A stretch of 64,000 nt of DNA from GCA-2717185 sp964474755. GTDB taxonomy: Bacteria; Pseudomonadota; Alphaproteobacteria; UBA8366; GCA-2717185. Below the pieces are notes generated by a model, which was not told the origin of the DNA, did no database searches, and worked only from the letters and a program-made list of their open reading frames with translations. Positions within the stretch are counted from its first letter, which is position 1; the number at the start of each line of letters is the position of its first letter. Positions 28,885 to 38,034 of the stretch are shown piece by piece. The position numbers and the translations under genes were made by a program. The DNA lies in contig CAYYUG010000006.1 in NCBI GenBank assembly GCA_964474755.1, positions 30,218 through 94,217 of the forward strand, read 5' to 3'.

Positions 28885-30099
28885 TTAGCTCATGGCGGCA
28901 CGGTTGTGGCCGCGCCAAGTTCGCGTGAGATCAAGCACGCGCTCGACATCGTCGCTGTTGTTATAGAAATGCAGCGAGAACCGCAGAATACCACGCCGTA
29001 TAGATAGCTGAACGTCATTTTCAGCCAAATGGTCGTGAAGCGAACTCATTGCCGGATCGTCTGTCGTGTCATGCTGTCCCTCACCTATGCTACCAACGGG
29101 AATGATTGACCCCAGGTGCGGACCAGGCTCTCCACCGCATACTGGCATACCTAAATCCAGCATGCCGCGCGCAAAATCGTGCGAAAGGCCTACCGTGTAA
29201 TCCTCAATTGCTTGCGGCCCAAGCTCGTGCATCATGCTAATAGACGCGTCGGCAGCAGCGACGCCGACATAATTGTAGTTTCCAAGATCGAAGCGTCGTG
29301 CCGCGGGCATCAACGCGTAGTCATCATCGCCTAGCGAGGCCTCGTGCACTCCTGAACCGCCAAGGTCAACCCCAAAACGCGCTAGATAAACCGGTGTTAA
29401 TCGTTCAGCCCAATCAGCTCTACAATAAAGGAAACCCATACCATAGAGGCCAAGCAGTCCCTTTTGCGTTGAGACAGCCATGGCATCGATATTGAGCGTT
29501 TCAACGTCGGTGTTCAATATCCCGACAGACTGCACCCCATCTACCAGAAACAGAATATCCCTCTCTCGGCATACAGCGCCGATCGGCCCAATATCAGTGC
29601 GAAACCCAGGAGCGAAGGTTACGCTGGACGCAGTGACCATGCGAGTGTTCTCATTGATCTGCGACAGGATCTCATCAGTCGGAATGGCGCCATCACGTGG
29701 CGAGACCGACCGTACTTCAACCCCAAGCCGGCGATTTAGATGGCGCCACGGATAGACATTGTTCGGATGCTCGAGATCTTGGCACAGCACTACATTATCG
29801 CCACTCTTCCAGGGATAGGCGGCAATAATCGCGTTCAGCCCTTCAGAGACATTTTTTACCAATGAAATTTCGTCTGACGTGGCGTTAATCAGTTTGGCGT
29901 AACCGTCTCTTGACTGCTCTATGAGGTCGAACATTGCCGCCTTATCGGTCGCGCCAGACTGCATTTTGTCCATCATCGCGTCGACGGCATTTCGCGAGCG
30001 CTGTGGTGTCAGGCCACGCGCTGAGACATTCATGTAAGTAAGTTCCTCGGTTCCAGGGAATTCCGCACGCGCAGCTTCAATCGACGACATATCCAGCAT
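28885..30099 (-). CDS. Class V aminotransferase (cysteine desulfurase / isopenicillin-N epimerase-like)
   Basis: 404-residue fold-type I PLP enzyme. The N-terminal EELTYMNVSARGLTP matches the substrate loop of class V enzymes; SLVKNVSEGLNAI (phosphate loop), FLVDGVQSVGIL with the Asp, and STQKGLLGLYGMGFLYC with the PLP lysine are present. The C-terminal FSLHFYNNSDDVERVL matches the usual ending. It lacks the flexible Cys loop of true NifS/IscS desulfurases, as far as I can see. AAGGAGAT lies just before the ATG. Role within the operon unknown. Confidence 0.85.
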   Translation of the reverse strand: MLDMSSIEAARAEFPGTEELTYMNVSARGLTPQRSRNAVDAMMDKMQSGATDKAAMFDLIEQSRDGYAKLINATSDEISLVKNVSEGLNAIIAAYPWKSGDNVVLCQDLEHPNNVYPWRHLNRRLGVEVRSVSPRDGAIPTDEILSQINENTRMVTASSVTFAPGFRTDIGPIGAVCRERDILFLVDGVQSVGILNTDVETLNIDAMAVSTQKGLLGLYGMGFLYCRADWAERLTPVYLARFGVDLGGSGVHEASLGDDDYALMPAARRFDLGNYNYVGVAAADASISMMHELGPQAIEDYTVGLSHDFARGMLDLGMPVCGGEPGPHLGSIIPVGSIGEGQHDTTDDPAMSSLHDHLAENDVQLSIRRGILRFSLHFYNNSDDVERVLDLTRTWRGHNRAAMS

Positions 30100-30121
30100 G
30101 ATTTATCTCCTTTCGTTTTGC

Positions 30122-31660
30122 CTACCAATTAGGTGGAACCCAATCTGTATCCTGATCCAACGGAAAAACCGGTCGCGGCAGATCTCTCCAATCAAAACGC
30201 GAGAGGACAGGCGAGGTAAAGCCTTCTGTATCGACCTCTATCACACGTTCCGGCGGAAACCAGGGTTCAAACCCAGTTCTAAAGTGGCCACGTGACTTAA
30301 CACAGACCGTTCGGGCCGCCGCAATATCCAGGTCGAGGTGTTCAAAAAACATCGGATCGGCTGTCTGATAGCGGTTCGAGATAACTACTACGGTGATCCC
30401 ATTCGGCCCACCAATTTCAAGCGCGCAGGATGGTGAGGCGCTAATCTGCATGTCGGCATAGAGGCCAAGACGCCCTACGAATGGCTCGATCGAGATGGCA
30501 CTGATGCGAACATTTGTCTCAAATCGCTGCGAGAAGCGTGTCGTAGGATCGCGATTGAAGACGGCGAGGAATTCCGCATCGACGCCGCGCTCGAGCGCCT
30601 CGGCTGCAAGGGCGGGATCAAAAAACGAACCATATAGGACACCTCGGGCATTGGCTGCTACCAGAGCGGAAAGAAAATCCGTCGTGTCACCGCCACCTCC
30701 ACCGCCGGGATTGTCGCCGGAATCAGCATAGATAATAGCCGGGCCTATTGGATTCTCGCCGCGCAAAACGGCGTCCGAAACTGCTTCCGGCACCGGCATC
30801 AATTCCTTTTGGAAGCGTTTCCGGTCCGCCCATGCACGCTCGGCAATGTCACGGGCCAAATGTTGTGCCGGCTCCAAAGCGTTACGCCCCGTCACAACGA
30901 CCGACATACCTGCGCGTGGCGCATCAGAAAAAACGAAACCACCTAGCACTGATACATTCAAAATAGCGCCACCCAACTCCCGCTTGCGGCGCTGGCCGTA
31001 GTTAATCAGATCAGCGTAAGGACCTTCCCGCGTCAGCAACGTTGTCGTCGGAGGGGCAATCGCCAACTTCACGAAAGCCGACTGCGGTTTCACTGCACCG
31101 CCTAATATCCCGCGCACAGCATGAGCAGCTTCCTCACCCCGTTCGTACATGTCGACATGCGGATTGGTCTGATAGGCGATTAGGAGGTCCGCCGCCTCTG
31201 CCATGCGTGCCGATACGTTCGCATGTAGATCTAAGGTTACGATGATAGGCACACCGGGCCCTACCGTATCGCGTAAACGCTGCAGCAGATCACCATCGGG
31301 ATCCTGGCTCTCTGTTGTCAACATAGCGCCGTGATTGGCGACAAAGATAGCATCGACCCCTTGCAACCCCGCTGCAATCTTATCGGCAGTCCGGTCGAAG
31401 AACCCCTGATCGGCAGGCCCCCAAGGGTGGCTATGGGTGTAGACCAGTGGTACTGGCTTCCAAGGCCCGGTGACATCCATGGTAGTAACAAAACCTGTGA
31501 CATCGGCGATACATCGTGGTGCGGTGCTTCGTGCATCCGCTACAATGGCCTCGCCTTCCAAATAGCAAAGCTTGTGGAAATCAGCTTCAGTCGCGGGAGG
31601 TGAAAATGCGTTGCTTTCAAGATCGATGCCACAGAGCGCAATACGGGGAGCGTTCGCCAT
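30122..31660 (-). CDS. M81 family metallopeptidase (MlrC-like)
   Basis: 512 residues, full length for MlrC (microcystin linear-peptide degradation protein C) homologues. DUF1485/MlrC blocks: GIDLESNAFSP at the start, FVANHGAM near 112, the LDLHANVSARM ... YQTNPHVDMYERGEEA block around 145-180 and DNPGGGGGGDTTDFLSAL near 315. Conserved His and Asp residues are the presumed Zn ligands. Most M81 members are not microcystinases; some act on amide bonds of other compounds. It starts two bases after the preceding LLM gene stop, indicating an operon. Confidence 0.85.
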   Translation of the reverse strand: MANAPRIALCGIDLESNAFSPPATEADFHKLCYLEGEAIVADARSTAPRCIADVTGFVTTMDVTGPWKPVPLVYTHSHPWGPADQGFFDRTADKIAAGLQGVDAIFVANHGAMLTTESQDPDGDLLQRLRDTVGPGVPIIVTLDLHANVSARMAEAADLLIAYQTNPHVDMYERGEEAAHAVRGILGGAVKPQSAFVKLAIAPPTTTLLTREGPYADLINYGQRRKRELGGAILNVSVLGGFVFSDAPRAGMSVVVTGRNALEPAQHLARDIAERAWADRKRFQKELMPVPEAVSDAVLRGENPIGPAIIYADSGDNPGGGGGGDTTDFLSALVAANARGVLYGSFFDPALAAEALERGVDAEFLAVFNRDPTTRFSQRFETNVRISAISIEPFVGRLGLYADMQISASPSCALEIGGPNGITVVVISNRYQTADPMFFEHLDLDIAAARTVCVKSRGHFRTGFEPWFPPERVIEVDTEGFTSPVLSRFDWRDLPRPVFPLDQDTDWVPPNW

Positions 31661-31662
31661 AA

Positions 31663-32712
31663 TTAATAGTCGGTCTTGAAGCCTTGAAATGGTGTTTCGA
31701 TACGCTGCAGATCTTGGATAAGATCCGGCGTTAGTCCAGGCTCTGCATCTGGAGCAGCAATGGCGCTCACCATATCACTTACACCGCCGAACCGTCCCTT
31801 GATCGCCGAGGCAATCTTGTCATGTGTCCCAACAGCAGCGAACAGATGCACCACATCATCCGAAATTTCTGCAGCAATCTTGTCCCATTCACCCTTACGG
31901 ACCATTCCATTTAGCTTCTCACCCAAATCAAGCAGATCGTGCACTTCGAAAACAGGCCAGTAGGTCCGGGTAGACCCGTAGAAGGCAATGCGGAAACGGA
32001 CATATTCAAATATTTTCTGCACCGTTTCTTCATCCGGCCCCGTCGCGATGAAACCTCCGCCAGATATTTCAAAATGCTTTCGCGGTACACCGCCCTTGGC
32101 ACGCCCTTCTTCAAGGCGGTTCAAGACTACATGTTCCATATATTTACGGGTGCAGAAGGGATGCAGTTGGACCCCATCGCAGGACGAACCTGCCACTCGC
32201 AGCATCGCTGGTCCGACCGCGGCGATAGTCACCGGCACCATGGGTAAATTAGTCTTGTCCGGAACAAAATAGGGTGTCATCAGGGTGAACTGATAGTGCT
32301 CGCCCTCATAGTTCAGTTCTTCTCCAGTCTCCCAACAACGCCAGATTGCACGAAGCGCCTCGACATATTCCCGCATTCTCGGCGCGGGCGCCGTCCAAGG
32401 CACACTAAAGCGGCGCACATTATGTCCTTTCACCTGGCTGCCAAGGCCCAGCTTAAAGCGGCCACCAGAGGCGAGATGCAGGTCATGGGACATGTTCGCG
32501 GCTACCATCGGACTGCGGTTAAAAGAAATTGCAATACCAGTCATCAACTCGATCGCATCGGTTTCCATCGCTGCAATAGCGAGAGGCAGGAATGGATCGT
32601 TAGAGTTCTCCATTGTCGCGATGCTGTCGAAGCCGGTAGCTTCAGCCGCCTTCGCCGCAGATTCAACCTGCGTGAGATTGCGTTTCGGTAAGGCGGTCAT
32701 CACACGCATCAT
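31663..32712 (-). CDS. LLM class flavin-dependent oxidoreductase (TIGR03617-like)
   Basis: 349-residue bacterial luciferase-like monooxygenase fold. Visible features: EATGFDSIATMENSNDPFLPLAIAAMET at the N-terminus, SGGRFKLGLGSQVKGHNVRRF near 88 and VPVTIAAVGPAMLRVAG near 180, typical of F420- or FMN-dependent LLM enzymes (TIGR03617 type). First gene of the operon LLM - M81 - aminotransferase - Asp-box - MaoC. Two ATG codons are adjacent (32712 and 32709), with GAGGG just upstream. Divergent from the LLM tandem array. Confidence 0.85.
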   Translation of the reverse strand: MMRVMTALPKRNLTQVESAAKAAEATGFDSIATMENSNDPFLPLAIAAMETDAIELMTGIAISFNRSPMVAANMSHDLHLASGGRFKLGLGSQVKGHNVRRFSVPWTAPAPRMREYVEALRAIWRCWETGEELNYEGEHYQFTLMTPYFVPDKTNLPMVPVTIAAVGPAMLRVAGSSCDGVQLHPFCTRKYMEHVVLNRLEEGRAKGGVPRKHFEISGGGFIATGPDEETVQKIFEYVRFRIAFYGSTRTYWPVFEVHDLLDLGEKLNGMVRKGEWDKIAAEISDDVVHLFAAVGTHDKIASAIKGRFGGVSDMVSAIAAPDAEPGLTPDLIQDLQRIETPFQGFKTDY

Positions 32713-32799
32713 TATCCCTCATGTGTTTTTAGTGAACCGCTATTTATCGAGCGGGTCGCGGTGACTAGGGTAGCATCGCCTATCTATCGGGAGAAAGTA

Positions 32800-33825
32800 A
32801 TGACAACAATTCAGTTTGGCCTGATGATCCGCGGTCAATTCCCGCAAGAGGATGATATGCAGGTACGGTTTTTGGAATGCATGGAAATGGTCCGTCATGC
32901 CGATAGGCTTGGGTTCTCGTGTATCACCAAAGGATCGCACTATGCGGGCTATCCGTTACAAGATATCCAGCAATTGCCCTTCCTGGCCCGCGCCATGGTC
33001 GAAGGGCCAAACTTGAGGCTTAATGCTGGGATCACTCTGCTATCCCTCCATAAGCCGCTAGATCTGGCAGAACAGCTCGCTTCGATCGACGTGATGTCCG
33101 GTGGAAGGCTAATTTTTGGCGCTGCACTGGGCTATCGCGAAGTGGAATTCCTTGGTTTTGGAACGACGCAGAAGGAGCGCGTTCAGCGATTTGAAGAAAA
33201 CCTAACAGCAATCAAACGATTGTGGAGCGAAAACGATGTCAATATGGAGGGCTCCCATTTCGAGCTGAAGGAAACCTCCACCTCAATCAAACCGGTACAG
33301 CGGCCACACCCACCCATTTGGATCGGCGCCAATGCCGACCCAGCGATCCGCCGTGCGGCTAAATTGGGCGACTGTTGGTACGTCAACCCGCACAATCGAA
33401 TTGGGACGATCCTCGACCAGTCGGATATCTACAAGCGTGCGCTGGACGAGTACAATCGTCCTTTCCCAGACGAATTTCCTATCCGCCGCGAGGTCTTCGT
33501 AGCTAAAACACGGGAGGAAGCGCTCCGGCTCTGCGCACCCTATCTTGCCACAAAGTACAAGGTTTATCACGAATGGGGCCAAGGCAAAGCGATGCCCGAA
33601 GGCGACAATGACCTTTCTCTCGAGTTCGAAGAGTTGGCTCGCGACCGATTTCTGATCGGCTCGCCGGATGAAGTTGCCGACGAATGCGTGAGGCTGCACC
33701 GAGAGACCGGTGTCAACCACATAATTTCCAGTATGCAGTGGCCTGGGATGGATTACCGCATCACTATGGACGCTATGCAATTACTATCGGAGGAAGTCTT
33801 TCCGCGCGTGAACCAGGCCGTATGA
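32800..33825 (+). CDS. LLM class flavin-dependent oxidoreductase, tandem copy 1
   Basis: 341-residue luciferase-like monooxygenase, first of three tandem paralogues. SIDVMSGGRLIFGAALGYREVEF near 105, HPPIWIGANADPAIRRAAKLGD near 185 and RDRFLIGSPDEVADE near 295 are shared with the next two genes. A block around 260-280 (HEWGQGKAMPEGDNDLSLEF) is nearly repeated in all three. The start at 32800 has GGGAGAAAG just before it; the longer frame from 32761 is unsupported. Likely FMN/FMNH2-dependent oxidation of an unknown organic substrate. Confidence 0.85.
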   Translation: MTTIQFGLMIRGQFPQEDDMQVRFLECMEMVRHADRLGFSCITKGSHYAGYPLQDIQQLPFLARAMVEGPNLRLNAGITLLSLHKPLDLAEQLASIDVMSGGRLIFGAALGYREVEFLGFGTTQKERVQRFEENLTAIKRLWSENDVNMEGSHFELKETSTSIKPVQRPHPPIWIGANADPAIRRAAKLGDCWYVNPHNRIGTILDQSDIYKRALDEYNRPFPDEFPIRREVFVAKTREEALRLCAPYLATKYKVYHEWGQGKAMPEGDNDLSLEFEELARDRFLIGSPDEVADECVRLHRETGVNHIISSMQWPGMDYRITMDAMQLLSEEVFPRVNQAV

Positions 33826-33856
33826 TGTCAGCGTTTTCCCAAGGAAGGCAAAACGT

Positions 33857-34882
33857 ATGAGCGTGATGAAATATGGCATTGGTATGCGTACGCAATATGC
33901 AGCCGGCACCGAGATGCAGACCGCATTCGAAGAACAAATGGAACAGGCACGTCTGGCGGAAAAACTGGGTTTCGATTCTCTAATGAAGAGCTCTCATCTC
34001 GCTGGACATCCACTACAAGAATTTCAACAACTCCCGTTTCTGTGCCGTGTAATGGCAGAAGCGCCCAGCCTACGACTGATTACCGGTGTCATGCTGTTGT
34101 CCCTGCACAAACCGCTCGATATAGCAGAACAGCTCGCAACAATGGATGTCATGTCCAGTGGCCGGCTCATTTTTGGGGTAGGCCTTGGCTATCGTGAAGT
34201 GGAATTTAAAGCGTTCGGTACTACAAGTAAGGAACGTGTCAAACGTTTCGAAGAAAATCTCATCGCCATTAAGCGCTTGTGGACGGAAGACCGTGTTTCT
34301 ATGACGGGTTCGCATTTCGAGTTAGACGATGCTGCGCTGTCACTCAAACCATCACAGAAACCGACGCCACCCGTCTGGATCGGCGCCAATGCAGATGCAG
34401 CCATCGTCCGCGCAGCGAAGATGGCCGATGCTTGGTTCGTGAACCCCCATCAACGCCTAGATACGATCGAACGTCAGGCCAAACTTTACAAGCGTGCACT
34501 CGACGAAGCGGGCAAACCGTTCCCGAACGATTTGCCGGGCTGCCGCGAGGTGTTCGTCGCGAATTCACGCGAAGAGGCTATCGAAGCTGCGAAGCCATTT
34601 TTAGCGGCAAAATACAAAGTCTACCACCAATGGGGCCAGGATGAGGATATGCCCGACGACGATAACGACTTGTCTCTCGACTATGGCGAACTTCTGGAAG
34701 ATCGCTTCATGCTGGGATCACCAGAAGAGATCGCCGAACAGGTCATTGCCCATAACAAACGCGTTGGGATCAATCACTTGATCCTTAATTTTCACTGGGT
34801 CGGCATGCCGCAGGCCATGTGCCTAGAATCTATGACACGCTTCGCCGAGGAAGTACGCCCCCTCGTGGAACAAGGAATATAA
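33857..34882 (+). CDS. LLM class flavin-dependent oxidoreductase, tandem copy 2
   Basis: 341 residues, closely parallel to the flanking paralogues over its full length: MEQARLAEKLGFDSLMKSSHLAGHPLQEFQQLPFL near the N-terminus, MDVMSSGRLIFGVGLGYREVEF and PPVWIGANADAAIVRAAKM. Its C-terminal half has the same QWGQDEDMPDDDNDLSLDY acidic loop. AAGGAAGG lies just before the ATG, 31 bases after copy 1. Strong similarity without gaps suggests duplication followed by substrate divergence. Confidence 0.85.
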   Translation: MSVMKYGIGMRTQYAAGTEMQTAFEEQMEQARLAEKLGFDSLMKSSHLAGHPLQEFQQLPFLCRVMAEAPSLRLITGVMLLSLHKPLDIAEQLATMDVMSSGRLIFGVGLGYREVEFKAFGTTSKERVKRFEENLIAIKRLWTEDRVSMTGSHFELDDAALSLKPSQKPTPPVWIGANADAAIVRAAKMADAWFVNPHQRLDTIERQAKLYKRALDEAGKPFPNDLPGCREVFVANSREEAIEAAKPFLAAKYKVYHQWGQDEDMPDDDNDLSLDYGELLEDRFMLGSPEEIAEQVIAHNKRVGINHLILNFHWVGMPQAMCLESMTRFAEEVRPLVEQGI

Positions 34883-34900
34883 GGGAAGAAAGGAAAAATT

Positions 34901-35917
34901 ATGGATTATGGATTGCTGATCCGCAGTCAGTACAAAGCTGGCGACGACATGGTCGCCGCGTTCGATGACTGTATGGCACAAGCGCGGCTTGCCGAGAAAC
35001 TCGGCTTCGCCAGCCTGCTAAAAGGCTCACATTATGCTGGCGCTCCTCTGCAAGAGTTGCAGCAGATCCCCTTCTTATCCCGCGTCATGGCAGAATGCCC
35101 AAGCCTTCGTCTGATCACCGGCATCGTACTATTATCGTTGCACAAGCCGCTCGACATCGCTGAACTGCTCGCCACCATAGATGTTATGTCGAACGGCAAA
35201 CTCACCTTTGGCGCTGGCTTAGGCTACCGCGAGGTCGAATTTCAGGGTTTTGGGACTACACAAAAAGACCGCGTCGCGCGTTTCGAAGAAAATCTCGAGG
35301 CAGTTGTCAAGCTTTGGACGGAAGATAACGTTACCTTGAAGGGTTCGCATTTCAATCTCGACAATGTCACCCTATCCTGCAAACCGGTACAGAAGCCTCA
35401 TCCACCAATCTGGATCGGTGCTAATGCGGACGCTGCTGTGCGTCGAGCAGCACTTATGTCAGACACTTGGTTTATCAACCCGCACCAACGTATGGCGACC
35501 ATCGAGCGTCAGATGGAGATATACAAGCGAGGGCTAGAAGAGGCAGGCAAGCCTTTCCCGGACGAACTGCCATTGATGCGTGAACTGTTCGTAGCGCCCA
35601 GCCGAAAGGAAGCCGAGGAACTGGCTCGGCCCTACCTTGAAGCCAAATACAAGGTCTATCACCAATGGGGCCAGGACAAGGCAATGCCTAAGGGCGATGA
35701 CAATTTAAACCTTGATTTTGACGACCTTGCCCGCGACCGCTTTTTGTTTGGTTCGCCTGATGAGGTGACCGAACAAATCGTCAAATTTAACAAAAATCTT
35801 GGCGCCAACCACTTCATTCTGGGCATTCACTGGGTCAGCATGCCTAACAATCTGGTCCTTGATATGATGAATATTATGGCCGAGGAAGTCTTCCCGCAGG
35901 TGGAGCAGGCGCTGTAG
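34901..35917 (+). CDS. LLM class flavin-dependent oxidoreductase, tandem copy 3
   Basis: 338 residues. Third LLM paralogue: AQARLAEKLGFASLLKGSHYAG, IDVMSNGKLTFGAGLGYREVEF, HPPIWIGANADAAVRRAALM and ARDRFLFGSPDEVTEQ. It lies 18 bases after copy 2, with a good AAAGGAAAA site, and 4 bases before the binding-protein-fold gene. The whole run reads as one operon. The family uses reduced flavin (or F420); which one is not decidable here. Confidence 0.85.
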   Translation: MDYGLLIRSQYKAGDDMVAAFDDCMAQARLAEKLGFASLLKGSHYAGAPLQELQQIPFLSRVMAECPSLRLITGIVLLSLHKPLDIAELLATIDVMSNGKLTFGAGLGYREVEFQGFGTTQKDRVARFEENLEAVVKLWTEDNVTLKGSHFNLDNVTLSCKPVQKPHPPIWIGANADAAVRRAALMSDTWFINPHQRMATIERQMEIYKRGLEEAGKPFPDELPLMRELFVAPSRKEAEELARPYLEAKYKVYHQWGQDKAMPKGDDNLNLDFDDLARDRFLFGSPDEVTEQIVKFNKNLGANHFILGIHWVSMPNNLVLDMMNIMAEEVFPQVEQAL

Positions 35918-35921
35918 TCGC

Positions 35922-36494
35922 GTGAACTTCGGCACCCTCGGTTCTTCGGAAAGCAATCATGCGCTGGTGTTGTGTCGCTATTTTGAGGCGCGCAAACTCA
36001 TAGATACGAGAGTGAACTATTATGAAGATTTTATTCCGGCGTTTGAAGATCTCTCAGCGGGAACGCTCGATTTCGTGCTCCAGGTTTCAGTTCATCCACA
36101 ACATGCGGAATGCGTAGCACGCTTCGTAGGACGTACCTTTATCGTTGACACCTTTATTGCTCCGTCTAAACCACTTGGGATCCTTACCCGCAGGAATGTA
36201 GATACCCCGAAAACAATCGGTCTACAGCCGGCAACACTTCACTATTCAGACCTCAGCGCCTGGACAGAACAGGTGCCGGAAGCATCCATTACTGCTGTAG
36301 CTGACGGGCTTTTAGCCGGTCGCTTGGACTCAGGCATTACGGCTTTAGAACTAATGGAACAATATCCGAGCCGCTTCAGGCTCGAGCGAAAAATCGGCCA
36401 GGTACAGGATGCTTGGGTACTTTTCGGCCGTGAACCAGTCTGCGTTGGCGATATCGCAATATGGCCTGAGAGTCCGGTTGTTCCTCTGCTTTAA
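35922..36494 (+). CDS. Type-2 periplasmic-binding-fold protein, prephenate dehydratase-like
   Basis: 190 residues, starting with GTG 4 bases after the LLM copy 3 stop. The opening NFGTLGSSESNHALVLCRYF and the pattern of alternating strands and helices resemble the catalytic half of prephenate dehydratase and small substrate-binding-like enzymes, but I cannot place it in a named family. No signal peptide and no ACT domain. Its position at the end of the LLM array suggests ligand sensing or a lyase step for the same substrate. Fold assignment is inference. Confidence 0.5.
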   Translation: MNFGTLGSSESNHALVLCRYFEARKLIDTRVNYYEDFIPAFEDLSAGTLDFVLQVSVHPQHAECVARFVGRTFIVDTFIAPSKPLGILTRRNVDTPKTIGLQPATLHYSDLSAWTEQVPEASITAVADGLLAGRLDSGITALELMEQYPSRFRLERKIGQVQDAWVLFGREPVCVGDIAIWPESPVVPLL

Positions 36495-36694
36495 AACTAC
36501 TTTCCACCCCTTTTCAAGGAAGGGCATACGGCTGCGAAGAGGCCACCAAATTACCTCACTAAATATCTCCGATACAGCATATCGACATCGTTTATCGCAA
36601 ATTCCCGAAAATTGCCGATATTATATTTGTCGCAAAGACAGATCACTCTCCAAAGCTGCACCGATAAAACCTTTGGATAACGCGGTCGACTGCC

Positions 36695-37255
36695 CTAAAG
36701 CTGAAAGAAAACTGTCTCCCCATCCCCCTGCAGGATAACATTGAATTCGTAAAGGCGATCGCCAGCCGAACGCGCGACCAATGTTTCACGCAACGATGCG
36801 TCGGCAATCCCGGTTAGTACGGGGTCCTCTAAATTCGCCTCTTCGTTAGGAAAATAAATCCGCGTGTTAACCTGTTTCAGGAGGCCACCGGAATGCAGTG
36901 ACATGCTGATATGAGGTGCCTGCCAGGCATTACCCTTTCCTGGAACTGACCCCGGGAAAACAGTCGTAAAGACGTAGTAGCCGTCATTGTCGGTTAACGC
37001 ACGGCCAAACCCAGAAAAATGCGGGTCTCCTTCTTCACCGTATCGGCCCTCGGCATCTGCCTGCCACACTTCCACTAACGCGCAGGTGCAAGGTGCGCCG
37101 TCGCCATCAATTACCCGACCCTTAATCTCAACGACATCACCCGCGGCTTGCGGGCTGTCCTTAGAAAGACGCGTGAGATCGTTATCAATATCACTGAGCA
37201 GAGCAAAATTATAAAACGGTCCGATCGTCTGTGATGCTGTCCGCGCGAGCCTCAT
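36695..37255 (-). CDS. pcaG: Protocatechuate 3,4-dioxygenase alpha subunit (PcaG-like)
   Basis: 186-residue intradiol dioxygenase of the alpha type. TIGPFYNFALL at residues 10-20, WQADAEGRYGEEGDPHFSGFGRA near 64-86 and QAPHISMSLHSGGLLKQVNTRIYFPNE near 110 are PcaG hallmarks. The alpha subunit has no iron of its own but shapes the substrate site with PcaH, opening protocatechuate to beta-carboxymuconate. The start overlaps the enoyl-CoA hydratase stop by 4 bases (ATGA). Last gene of this operon. Confidence 0.85.
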   Translation of the reverse strand: MRLARTASQTIGPFYNFALLSDIDNDLTRLSKDSPQAAGDVVEIKGRVIDGDGAPCTCALVEVWQADAEGRYGEEGDPHFSGFGRALTDNDGYYVFTTVFPGSVPGKGNAWQAPHISMSLHSGGLLKQVNTRIYFPNEEANLEDPVLTGIADASLRETLVARSAGDRLYEFNVILQGDGETVFFQL

Positions 37256-38025
37256 GGCGCCCTCTCTCTTTCAAATGATCCGTGTCGACCAGCTCCTTGG
37301 GTAAATCGTGCCGCTCCCTTTTGAGCTTCCTGTTCTTTTGCTGCTTGTGCCAGCCGCGCCTCCTCTAACAAGGCGTCGTCAAGAGACAAATCAAGCTGCG
37401 CATAAGCTGACTGCCGATCAGAGCACGTAGCTATCTGCGGGAATTCAGCGACACGCCTTCCAAGATTTTCAGCTTCGACACGCGCTTTTCCTTCAGCCAC
37501 AACGTAGTTGGCAAGGCCCATTTGTAGGGCTTCTTCCGCGCCAATCGCTCGGCCCGTTAGAAGCATATCAAGTGCATTGCTCATCCCGATCAAGCGAGGC
37601 AAGCGCACAGTTGTCCCATCACTCATCGGGACGCCCCAACGTCGAGAAAAAACACCGAAAACTGCAGTTTTATCCACGACGCGCAGATCACAGAAAAGAG
37701 AGAGGCCCAAACCACCGGCACAGGCATGACCTTCCACAGCAGCGATGAGCGGCTTCGACAACGGCGTCCGCAGCGTCCCGTTGTGGCTACCGGCCCAGGC
37801 CACATAATTGGCTCCTTTTGATATTTCCTTTAGATCCGCACCGGCGCAAAACGAACCATCCACGCCGGCCAAAACTGCGACACGTGCGTCATCATCACCC
37901 TCGAACTCCCGGAACGCATCGCCCAGCAACTCAATAGCCTCATTATCGAGAGCGTTACGGACTTCCGGACGGTTCATGATGATACTCGTTACAGGACCGG
38001 AGCGTTCAACGAGAATTTTTGCCAT
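37252..38025 (-). CDS. Enoyl-CoA hydratase/isomerase family protein
   Basis: 257-residue crotonase-fold enzyme. Visible: RPEVRNALDNEAIELL at 19-34, the oxyanion-hole segment AGVDGSFCAGADLKEI near 55 and AVEGHACAGGLGLSLFCDLRV near 97. The usual Glu pair of hydratases is not evident in that region, so it may be an isomerase or act on a special substrate. It sits between pcaH and pcaG: 9 bases after pcaH, overlapping pcaG. Substrate presumably a CoA ester of the same route, which is inference. Confidence 0.85.
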   Translation of the reverse strand: MAKILVERSGPVTSIIMNRPEVRNALDNEAIELLGDAFREFEGDDDARVAVLAGVDGSFCAGADLKEISKGANYVAWAGSHNGTLRTPLSKPLIAAVEGHACAGGLGLSLFCDLRVVDKTAVFGVFSRRWGVPMSDGTTVRLPRLIGMSNALDMLLTGRAIGAEEALQMGLANYVVAEGKARVEAENLGRRVAEFPQIATCSDRQSAYAQLDLSLDDALLEEARLAQAAKEQEAQKGAARFTQGAGRHGSFERERAP

Positions 38026-38034
38026 CGATCGTCC

